A stretch of DNA of 28,420 nucleotides from Peronospora farinosa (taxonomy: Eukaryota; Oomycota; Peronosporomycetes; Peronosporales; Peronosporaceae). The notes below the pieces were generated by a model. It did no database searches, was not told the origin of the DNA, and was given only the letters and a program-made list of their open reading frames with translations. The translations under genes and the position numbers were made by a program. Each line of letters starts with the position of its first letter. Within the stretch, counting starts at the first letter, position 1. This document shows, one piece after another, positions 20,953-28,420 of the stretch. The stretch is from NCBI GenBank assembly GCA_947646735.1, contig CANTFK010000489.1, positions 1 through 28,420 on the forward strand, given 5' to 3'.

Positions 20953-21383
20953 GAAAGTTTGCCAAGGTCGACACGTCTCTCAGGAATTGCTACACGCTGG
21001 ACGCGCTGGATCAACTCACGGTCACTTAGTCGTACTTTTCGTGTCGATCTGTTCGAAGGTGATACCGACGACGTATTCAATTGTGTGCTGGATGCCGGAC
21101 CCTCTTCCAAGATCTGATGCATGAGCCAGTCCCTTTGCCAGCAATTCGGAGAGTGGCGACAGGATCAACGGGCCAGACTTGGACAATAGATATTGGGTTG
21201 AGTCCCACGGAAAAGAACGGAGAAGAGACCGAGACAATGGAGACGTACGTATGGCAAGTCAAACGTTCTATCGAATGTGTCTATGGTTAGTCGATGGAAT
21301 CAATGACGAATTCGAACATACGGTCCTTATACCTACTGGATGTACTTTTCTACCAGGACGACAATACAAGCAGCGTGACCTTT
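20953..21383 (-). repeat. Inverted repeat arm A: copied 5' end of second FYVE gene
   Basis: The reverse complement of 23903-24333 matches over 431 bases with 9 mismatches and no gaps (about 98%). On the minus strand, from the ATG at 21120-21122, it encodes the first 57 codons of the second FYVE-type gene and then breaks off into unrelated sequence, so it is a truncated gene copy. Within that coding part there are four base changes, three of them synonymous and one Arg to Gln. The arm also carries 261 bases of the upstream region, including an opposite-strand open frame. Confidence 0.92.
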
Positions 21384-22317
21384 TCACAGCTCGAGCCTAA
21401 AATAGTGCAACGTCCATGCCTTTTTTGGGTTTAAATCTTTGGTTTCTGAGCCACCGAACGCTTTAATTATATGTGAGAGGTTACAATGAGAATCCCTCGA
21501 GAAAAAAATATACAAACATTCTCATTTCTTCGTGGTATCAAATATAAGAGGATGTACAATCAACAAAGCGATCTTCACTGTACCACAGTGGCAAGTAATA
21601 ACGGTTAAGCTTGATACTGTATAGAGTGTTGGTTTCAATCCGCAATGCTGAGAAGCGAAAAGAAGATTTATCGACAAGTCTCTAACACACTTGATACATG
21701 AAAGTACCACGTATGAATATGAGTGCTGACATTATGGTCAAGAATACATTATTTTTCTCCATCTGACACTAGATCGAATGTGCTCTTCTGCAAATACGCT
21801 GGCTATTTCAGACGTGTCAATACATCAAACACCGTATACTGCCTAGTATGTTACCAATAAGGATTTAAAAAGTCCGAATTACGCAGCAACTCACTCCTTT
21901 GAAATACCATTTAGTAGTAAATTAAGGTCAAACTTAGTTACTCATCATTCAGTGTCAAGCTTATAAGTGATGGACGTGTCATTCGAAAATCCTACCATGG
22001 TTCGACAATATGAACAGATCCACGCTTTTCATGTTGCACTTGCAACTGAAAAACCGACATGGCTGTACCTTTGTAGACGATTTTATGAGAAAACTCTACT
22101 AGACTGAGAAGATGGATCACGAAAAGAATTAACTTTCTTCTTCTTGTTCCTTTAGTCCTACTTTGTTTGTTGAATATGTCTTTTTCTCTCGGGCTCGTCT
22201 CCAAGTAGAGGGTGGGCAAGATGATTGTGGCCAGTGTTTCATCTCTCATCTGAGTAGTCCTTTTGACTCAAGTCTTACGTCTATTTGAATCATGTCATGC
22301 TGACCGTGAGGAAGTTG
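21384..22317. other. Intergenic region, no gene seen
   Basis: AT-rich sequence between arm A and the first FYVE-type gene. No reading frame with motifs or protein-like composition was found. Confidence 0.4.
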
Positions 22318-22336
22318 TTGCATTCCTCAATTTACC
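22318..22336 (+). promoter_or_regulatory. Oomycete Inr plus FPR core promoter
   Basis: TTGCATTCCTCAATTTACC: GCATTCC agrees with the initiator except for its first base, and after one spacer CAATTTACC fits the FPR (CAWTTTNYY) fully. It lies about 50 bases upstream of the start codon at 22376. Confidence 0.75.
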
Positions 22337-22375
22337 CTTTTCAACAAAAAGAGGAAAAAGTTCTTACGACCCGTG

Positions 22376-23659
22376 ATGAAAACTACCGTCCGAGCTCCGC
22401 TTCAAGCACTACATTTAGTTGAACGAACGCCGGTCGTTCGTTGTAAACACCGAAATAGTCTTCGACAACGCCCTAATTACATTGCATTAACACCCCCGTC
22501 CGTGAATCCAACATTGGTCCGATCTTCTCCGTTGCGAGCAGTACGGATCAATGACCGAGAACTATTTTGCCGTGCTCGACGGATACAGCGGTTGCAACAT
22601 TTATCTCGTAGTAGCGACAACCATTCATCCGTGAGCTTAGTAAATCAAGGCTGGCGACCGCGACGACAAAAGAAGGGATTTGAGCTTTATACACGAGAAT
22701 CTCCAATGAACAGCGAAACAAACAGTTCGCAAACTTTATCATCACTACTTGACAGCGAGGTCTTGGCGGTAGGGAATGTAGCGTGCTCGATCGATCAGTT
22801 GGCATTGCCACTTAGCTCATCAAACGAGAGCGACTATAATTCGGTCATGCATTCACTGTACGGCTCAGACTTCATCTATGGGTCACTCGTGCATAAAGCT
22901 ATCTTCCGTCGCAAGTCGCACAGTCGAGATACTGACGCCACTCACGAGAGAACGGCGCTAGGTCGACAAGGAGACGATCGTAGCAACAAGCTCCTGATTA
23001 AGACGTCTGCCTTTGTGTCCACCTCCATGTTTGACAAGAAGAACCAGCAAATGTGCTATGCTGAACTCTTCTCACCCACTTCAAGCGGTGGCTTCAGCAT
23101 TACGACCTTTTCGTTGACTGGTCGAGAAATGGTCACAGGTAAAATCCAGGTCCCACTGCGTCGGAAGCTGCATCACCTGCATCCGTTCAGCACTTGGTTC
23201 TCTGCTGAACCGGTAGACTCAGGAGTACACGTGGTCTTTCGAGCTCGGTTTCACCGTTCAGAGAGCGACGGATTGTGTTCACCGAAGGTGATGAATGCTC
23301 GCCTTTGGAAGATCGTCCAAGGCGTGTGTAAGCTCGGAAAACTGGTAGACAGCAGAGCTCAGCAGCCTCGTCGACTCAAGAGCAACGCAAATCACGTTGC
23401 TGCGAGTGGACCCCGAAACTCGCGCTGCATCGTATGTACGCGAACTTTATGTCACATCTTCATGACACGGAGCTGTAGACGTTGCGAGTTATGCTCCTAT
23501 AACGTATGCAGTGCATGCTGCTCGCCACAACATGTGACCATCTACAATCGACATGTAGCACCGCTACTGGTGTGCGCCCGATGCCGGGAGAGTGTCGCTC
23601 GGGAAGATTTTGACAGTCAACTTCGAGCCGTGTATCCTCCTGGCTCTGTGAAAATCTAA
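22376..23659 (+). CDS. START-like/FYVE-type zinc finger protein, copy 1
   Basis: A 427-residue, intron-less protein of the family, expanded in oomycetes, that joins a START-like lipid-binding region to a FYVE-type zinc finger. The START-like part covers about residues 120-325 and includes a block shared with copy 2 (SLYGSDFIYGSLVHKA; LHPFSTWFSAEP). The finger uses four CxxC pairs: C351/C354, C370/C373, C378/C381 and C400/C403, enough for two zinc ions. The basic RRHHCR signature that binds PI3P in classical FYVE domains appears only as SCRRCELC, so membrane binding is uncertain. VTIYNRHVAPLLVCARC is nearly identical in copy 2. The core promoter at 22318-22336 fixes the start at 22376. The gene lies between the arms of the 431-bp inverted repeat. 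Confidence 0.82.
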   Translation: MKTTVRAPLQALHLVERTPVVRCKHRNSLRQRPNYIALTPPSVNPTLVRSSPLRAVRINDRELFCRARRIQRLQHLSRSSDNHSSVSLVNQGWRPRRQKKGFELYTRESPMNSETNSSQTLSSLLDSEVLAVGNVACSIDQLALPLSSSNESDYNSVMHSLYGSDFIYGSLVHKAIFRRKSHSRDTDATHERTALGRQGDDRSNKLLIKTSAFVSTSMFDKKNQQMCYAELFSPTSSGGFSITTFSLTGREMVTGKIQVPLRRKLHHLHPFSTWFSAEPVDSGVHVVFRARFHRSESDGLCSPKVMNARLWKIVQGVCKLGKLVDSRAQQPRRLKSNANHVAASGPRNSRCIVCTRTLCHIFMTRSCRRCELCSYNVCSACCSPQHVTIYNRHVAPLLVCARCRESVAREDFDSQLRAVYPPGSVKI

Positions 23660-23902
23660 GTCTTGCCCAAAGCTGTTTCCAAGTGGAAGAAACAAGCAAG
23701 AGGACAGGACACTATCGTAATAGTACATTGTAGGTTTACTACAACCATTTCAACGTCATGGTGGACATGCACTTCAACTTGAAGCTGTCATGATGCGTAC
23801 TGAGCTCCCCAAAAGCAAAATGTCTTGATTGCTTACCAGTTGACATCTGTCATCAACGCATCGTCGATGCAAGTGCTTTGTCGTATAGTATCATAGTCTT
23901 CC

Positions 23903-24333
23903 AAAGGTCACGCTGTTTGTATTGTCGTCCTGGTAGAAAAGTACATCCAGTAGTTGTAAGGACCGTATGTTCGAATTCGTCATTGATTCCATCGACTAAC
24001 CATAGACACATTCGATAGAACGTTTGACTTGTCATACGTACGTCTCCATTGTCTCGGTCTCTTCTCCGTTCTTTTCCGTGGGACTCAACCCAATATCTAT
24101 TGTCCAAGTCTGGCCCGTTGATCCTGTCGCCACTCTCCGATTTGCTGGCAAAGGGACTGGCTCATGCATCAGATCTTGGAAGAGGGTCCGGCATCCAGCA
24201 CTCGATTGAATACGTCGTCGGTATCACCTTCGAACAGATCGACACGAAAAGTGCGACTTAGTGACCGTGAGTTGATCCAGCGCGTCCAGCGTGTAGCAAT
24301 TCCTGAGAGACGTGTCGACCTTGGCAAACTTTC
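23903..24333 (+). repeat. Inverted repeat arm B: 5' end of second FYVE gene
   Basis: The partner of 20953-21383. It spans 261 bases upstream plus the first 57 codons of the second FYVE-type gene. As this arm contains the in-place gene start, it is the likely source copy. The two arms are 2,519 bases apart and enclose the whole first FYVE-type gene and its promoter. Confidence 0.92.
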
Positions 24334-25525
24334 GTCCAAACGCGGATGGAAACGCGTTCGAATTGGTGTCACAAATGGCATGAAAGTACATTTTCGGGTA
24401 CGACATGCCCAGTCGCGGCAATGCCAAGTGCTTGGTGAAGGTGAGATTCGAACTCGAATCTCGAAACTGCTGGCATTAGTGCGAGATTCAAGTGAAAGTG
24501 AGAGCAATGCGCTGCTACGTGCTTTGTACGGTTCCCACTTTATCTACACCTCACTCTTACATGCTATTCCCAACACGGAACGTGGGTCACTAGTACTATC
24601 ACCTGGTACTAATAGGTCAGCTATGGGCCAACAACTGATGGTTCGGACAGTGAGCTTTGCACACCAAAGATTGGCCTTTTATCCACGACCATCGACTAGT
24701 GTCGCGTCCACTTCGATGACGGCATCTGAGTCATCGGATTCAAGTCATCGGGTTAAGAATGAACAATGCTGTTACATTGAACTCTTAACACCTACACAAG
24801 AAGGGTTTCAAATGTCCTTCTGTACACTCGATGCTGCTGATGTGCTGGCGGGGAAGGCACCATCTGACCGCGTCATATCGCTACATCCGATATCAGGCTG
24901 GTTGATAGCAGAACCGAGTCCTCGGAACCCCGAGACACTTCGCATTACGTTCCAAGCTGCATTTCTAGGCAATGTACCTGGTGGTTGTGACTCTCGAGTA
25001 GCTCAAGATCGACTCTTGTTTCTTGCTAGAGGTGTTTGTAGATTGGAAAAGGTACTTCGTCGACGAAATCTTCGACACCAACGGACAGTTCCTGGTCGAG
25101 TATGGCAAGCACTCTTGAATTCATTTCGAGCAATGGGAGTTGTCGACTCGGAAGATGAAAGGTGTTCAGGTGGAACGCACCGTAATTGGCACTGTATTGC
25201 CTGTACTCGGTCTTTCTTTCCAACACTGTCGAAAACTTGGCGACGATGTGATTTGTGTGCGTATCGAGTATGTGACGAGCCCGTGTGCTGTTCACACGAA
25301 CGAGTCACTATTTACAATCGTTACGTTGCACCGCTGTCAGTTTGTGCACGTTGTCGAGAGTGTATTGATGAACGAGAGAGCGATCATCAAACCAGTGAGA
25401 TTCTAATGGGAAGCGGAACACGAGATGTCCATTACACAGGCGTCAGTCTCCGATTTACCGATCGAGAGCGTGAGCGTGAACCAGAATTTGAATTGGATCC
25501 GTCTGACCGTAACCACGGTAGGTGA
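24164..25525 (+). CDS. START-like/FYVE-type zinc finger protein, copy 2
   Basis: A 453-residue paralog of the upstream gene. It shares RLSDRELIQRVQRV near residue 31 (copy 1 RINDRELFCRARRI), a START-like region at about 100-300 (ALYGSHFIYTSLLHA; LHPISGWLIAEP) and the finger at 344-397: C344/C347, C362/C365, C370 with C375 or C376, and C394/C397. The third pair is widened from CxxC to C-x4-C, unlike copy 1. The classical RRHHCR motif is again reduced, to WRRCDLC. No clear core promoter was found upstream. Odd: an overlapping +1 frame continues to 25634 and looks as protein-like as the end of this frame, so the C-terminus may be frameshifted. The first 57 codons are duplicated in arm A. Confidence 0.82.
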   Translation: MHQILEEGPASSTRLNTSSVSPSNRSTRKVRLSDRELIQRVQRVAIPERRVDLGKLSSKRGWKRVRIGVTNGMKVHFRVRHAQSRQCQVLGEGEIRTRISKLLALVRDSSESESNALLRALYGSHFIYTSLLHAIPNTERGSLVLSPGTNRSAMGQQLMVRTVSFAHQRLAFYPRPSTSVASTSMTASESSDSSHRVKNEQCCYIELLTPTQEGFQMSFCTLDAADVLAGKAPSDRVISLHPISGWLIAEPSPRNPETLRITFQAAFLGNVPGGCDSRVAQDRLLFLARGVCRLEKVLRRRNLRHQRTVPGRVWQALLNSFRAMGVVDSEDERCSGGTHRNWHCIACTRSFFPTLSKTWRRCDLCAYRVCDEPVCCSHERVTIYNRYVAPLSVCARCRECIDERESDHQTSEILMGSGTRDVHYTGVSLRFTDREREREPEFELDPSDRNHGR

Positions 25526-25634
25526 GGACCAAATGGAAACCGGCGATCCAGTCGAAAGCCGCAACCCAAGCGAAAAGCTCAATGTGATTCCCACCTATGC
25601 TCGGTCTCGCCTTTTCAAGATCTGGAGACGATAG
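25425..25634 (+). other. Overlapping frame, possible true C-terminus of FYVE copy 2
   Basis: Sixty-nine open codons in the +1 frame overlap the last 100 bases of the preceding gene and run 109 bases beyond its stop. Composition (ETGDPVESRNPSEKLN, then a basic end RSRLFKIWRR) suggests former coding sequence. No in-phase intron joins it: the best GTGAGA..ACACAG pair (25392-25436) is 45 nt and does not change frame. A one-base indel between 25404 and 25525 would link them. Confidence 0.35.
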
Positions 25635-26326
25635 AAACTCTCCAGGGTGGATGTAGCATCAGCAGTGCGTACGTAATATTAACCTACAATGTTGTTGTTG
25701 TATGTCAATAAAGCTTGCCAATTGTGAATACTATGGAGTGATCTCTTGACGGTCGTGGGCGTTTGCTTCAGCGAGAATTCAGGTAGCCTTATTGAGGAGT
25801 GAAGAACGGTCTGGATGCACAAGGCATCATATCCGATTCGAAAAACTGAAGTTTTCCCGACTGAAAAACCAGCGAAAGCATCGCCAAGGACGACTTGGCA
25901 AGCATACTCTTTCCAACGCGCAAGTATGATAAATCTCCCGTGGCGAACACTTGCAAATGTAGTATTGAAAACCATCTCCGTGTAAACCGAAACACAATCG
26001 AAATAGTGGAATGACGAGAGTTGGAACAGCTTGCCATTGAATAAATTTTGGGTATATATCAACCTCTCGCTTGAGATATATGTAGCATGGCATCACGTTG
26101 AAGCTCGTCTGACAATGAAAACGGGCGCTCAGAAGACACCAACCTTGTTCTCATGTTTTAACCAGTGGACTATATTGTTTTGATCAACAATCGATGATAT
26201 CTCGCAAGAGAATACCATTGCCATAAAGCTGCTTCTCCCCGGTCAGCAATCACCTCTATATGTGCTTGTTAGCAAGAAGAACATCTCTTTGCACGATCGG
26301 TGCCGAATCATAATTATGGGTACGAT
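25635..26326. other. Intergenic region, no intact gene seen
   Basis: Several minus-strand frames at 25679-26096 overlap one another in different phases, which suggests either chance or a heavily shifted remnant. No motif is reliable. Confidence 0.35.
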
Positions 26327-28071
26327 TCACGTACACCCACACAGTAATATCCGAAAAACGCAAGCCCAGAGGCTATCTCCTCCAGCACCAGGACTCCCTG
26401 TAACGAAACTGGAATGTTTGCTAAGCTGTGGATGGCGGAATCGGCGACCACGTTCAACTTCAGTTAACCTGCTACCTGATCTCCCACTACCCCGACCACG
26501 TAAGGCAGCAGGAGACGAAAAAAATCTCTGTTTTGGCCGCTTCGATTTCGAATGCCGCGGCTGCAGCCCCGATATCGCAGGCGACAAGTCTATAGCATAA
26601 GAGGCTGAATCCGAATGCTCGACAGTGTCCTCGTCATCGTCGTCGTCATCCTCTTCCTCGTCCTCATCCTCTTCATCTCCGCTCTCTACCCTCGAATCTT
26701 CACGCTCCGTCCACTCTCCAGTAGCCGTATCTCCAAAAAGCTTCACTGACTGTGACTGATGTAGAGAACGTATTGCGTTCTTCTGTTATTCGATTTGTGG
26801 ATTTTTTAATAGCTCCTCCAAAAGGCATCTCATAACCTGGAGCAGCAGTTCCACCCGGCTTGTATTGTTCATTAATACTACGAAGTCCCAGCCATCGACA
26901 GACTTCGTTACATCGATGACTTTCAAGAAATTTCTCCATGCCAAAAGTCCCAAGGTTTCCAACACCAAATCCACGACCATCTGCTGAATGAATTTGCGGA
27001 TCTGTGTAGCTATCCGCGACTCCTTGGATGTCAACAATCATCAACCGAAAATCTGAAGCCACGAACGAAAAGTGTGAAAATGCCTGTGGCGTGTTGCGTT
27101 CCCGTTCTTCGGTCGTACTGGTTTCTCGACCGACATAGCCACTATTGTTGCTATATTTCACATATGCTCCAGGTAAAAATTCCTCCACCGAACAAACTAA
27201 AGCTCCTCGTTCTCGATCTCGTAATTTCAAAAGCCATGATCGTGCATAACACACTTTTAATGGTGGTTCATGTTCATTGTAAAGTGCTGCATAATGGGCA
27301 CATACAGCTTGCATTTCCACATCACTCAAATATGTGCTTGGTTCTGCCGGACGAAGACTTAATTTTGCCACTAATAAACTCGATACATTCTCCTCGGCAT
27401 CAAGTTCCTATATCATTTACAGGAAGAAAAAAAAATAAAACACCCATGAGAAATTCTCGAAAATTAAAAAAAAAACTTAGAAGAAAAAGGAAAAAAAACA
27501 ATGTTACAACATGGTCGTACCTGTAAATAATAAGCATTTCGTAGCTGTCCCGTGGCAAATGGTACAAGATCCAATTTAATCGTAACTGGCGTGGAAAGCC
27601 ATTCCAAGGTATCGACATTAAAACTTAATTTATCTGCTCGTTCTTTTCGAATTCTTGAAAAAATCCGGAGGACCATGGGGTACAACCGTTTTAAGTAAAG
27701 GTTGTAATAAAGGAGGAGACGAAGACGTTGGAGTTCCAAGTACGAATCGTCTTGCATGTGGTGGATTTTTTTAATGTTTTTTTTTTACTTTTTTCAGTTG
27801 ATGTGCCTGTCATTTCATTGATAATTTGAGTTTTTCGTTCTTGATATTCATCGGTCGTTAAATGACCACAATCTAAAAGAAGTTTTAATGTATTAAGTTT
27901 TTCAAAAGGACTTTGAGAAGAAGAAGAAGAAGAAGAAGAAGAAGGAGGAGGAGGAGGAGAATAAAGGACCGCCATGGCGAGTGGAGGAGATTTAGAGGTT
28001 TGATACTGAACATTTGGAATTTGTTCGGATAAGGAGGGACTGTGGCGATGGTTAAGATTTGTGGGATTCAT
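26327..28071 (-). CDS. Alpha-kinase (eEF2K/MHCK type), frame broken three times
   Basis: Minus strand; ATG at 28069-28071. In order: a Ser/Pro tract from a GAA/GGA microsatellite; a SHOCT-like helix pair (KLNTLKLLLDCGHLTTDEY); the kinase N-lobe (PFATGQLRNAYYL, about 27560-27521); a 113-nt intron 27520-27408 (GTACGA..ATATAG); the ATP-binding Lys in VAKLSL (about 27364); EEFLPGAYVKYSNNSG; DIQGVADSYTDPQIH (27032-26988); GFGVGNLG (about 26969-26946); zinc ligands CNEVC (26912-26898); an Asp/Glu tract (about 26690-26630); and a basic C-terminus. Motifs match eEF2 kinase and myosin heavy chain kinase, which phosphorylate Ser/Thr in proteins. The frame shifts by one extra base at 27766-27772 (7 A), 27658-27663 (6 T) and about 26782-26788, so as sequenced no full protein can be made: either a pseudogene or assembly error. 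Family certain, integrity not. Confidence 0.85.
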
Positions 28072-28420
28072 GGCGTTTGAAAAAATGATTGAAATATATT
28101 CATGAAAAGGTTTTTTTTTGTTATTAATGAAATGTAACGGATTAAAGGGTCGGTTACTTGATATGAGAGGAATTAGGGTGGAGATCCTAATGTTTTTTTT
28201 TTGATTGCATAAGACGAATATTTGCGTTGATTGACAAATCAGATGGGAGGAAAGTGTACTAAATTGTCGTTTTAACATGACAAAAGTGACGTAAATGTAA
28301 CCCGTTTTTTTTAATTAGAGTAAATGGAGTTAAAATGAATTGGCAACTTGCTTTAAAATAGTGACGGACGATCTCTATTTGTCGGGCTAGGTCATGTTCA
28401 TGAATTGCACCAATCTCCAC
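28072..28420. other. AT-rich region upstream of the kinase gene
   Basis: Homopolymer-rich sequence. On the minus strand CATTTTTTC near 28081-28089 fits the FPR consensus but has no initiator before it. The frame is open upstream of the kinase ATG to 28278, but its composition looks non-coding. Confidence 0.4.

Noticed and set aside
25392..25436. A 45-nt intron (GTGAGA..ACACAG) in FYVE copy 2
   Set aside because: It is divisible by three, so it does not explain the second frame, and it is shorter than the other introns in this window (71-113 nt).
25679..26096. Minus-strand remnant containing VFATGDLSY, reminiscent of oomycete transposon-related proteins
   Set aside because: The resemblance covers only about ten residues and the following sequence does not continue it in any frame.
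26700..26785. Kinase frame continuing straight to the stop at 26700
   Set aside because: After about 26785 the other frame is clearly the protein-like one (FGDTATGEWTERED, then the acidic tract), so this end is a frameshift product.

Overview
The window reads as nuclear DNA of a plant-pathogenic oomycete in the Peronosporales (Phytophthora/downy mildew group). The evidence is short GT-AG introns in few genes, three close matches to the oomycete-specific Inr plus FPR core promoter, a candidate secreted RXLR effector, paired START-like/FYVE-type proteins, a cysteine-rich 24-residue repeat protein of a kind abundant in oomycetes, and a stand-alone alpha-kinase. No species can be fixed from the sequence.

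Layout. Positions 1-4,150 are accessory, repeat-rich sequence: a 27-bp tandem repeat with a palindromic core (314-456), the candidate RXLR effector on the minus strand (1385-1681) with its own core promoter, a tRNA-like element (2001-2070) and a decayed plus-strand gene (about 2317-3480). Positions 4,179-13,330 are a gene-dense conserved block: an M1 aminopeptidase/leukotriene A4 hydrolase (+), the C-x4-C-x9-C-x2-H repeat protein (+, one intron), a Yip1/YIPF5 membrane protein (+, two introns) and, convergent with it, an eIF4G-like initiation factor (-, one intron). Positions 13,331-17,300 are gene-poor and carry coding-like but broken stretches on both strands. Positions 17,314-18,106 hold two small uncharacterised ORFs, and 19,040-20,116 a monoacylglycerol-lipase-like hydrolase. 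Positions 20,953-25,525 hold two START-like/FYVE-type paralogs; a 431-bp segment spanning the 5' end of the second is duplicated in inverted orientation upstream of the first. The window ends with a minus-strand alpha-kinase gene (26,327-28,071) whose reading frame breaks three times.

The genes are not an operon or a pathway. They are individually transcribed eukaryotic genes with general cell roles (peptide trimming, ER-Golgi traffic, translation initiation, lipid hydrolysis, phosphoinositide-type binding, protein phosphorylation), beside one probable host-directed effector. The items most worth a second look are the RXLR candidate with its promoter, the inverted duplication around the FYVE pair, the frameshifted kinase, the putative C-terminal membrane anchor on the aminopeptidase and the three PAM2-like motifs of the eIF4G homolog. 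I did not find a clearly new multi-gene system. All family assignments come from motifs read by eye; no database search was run.
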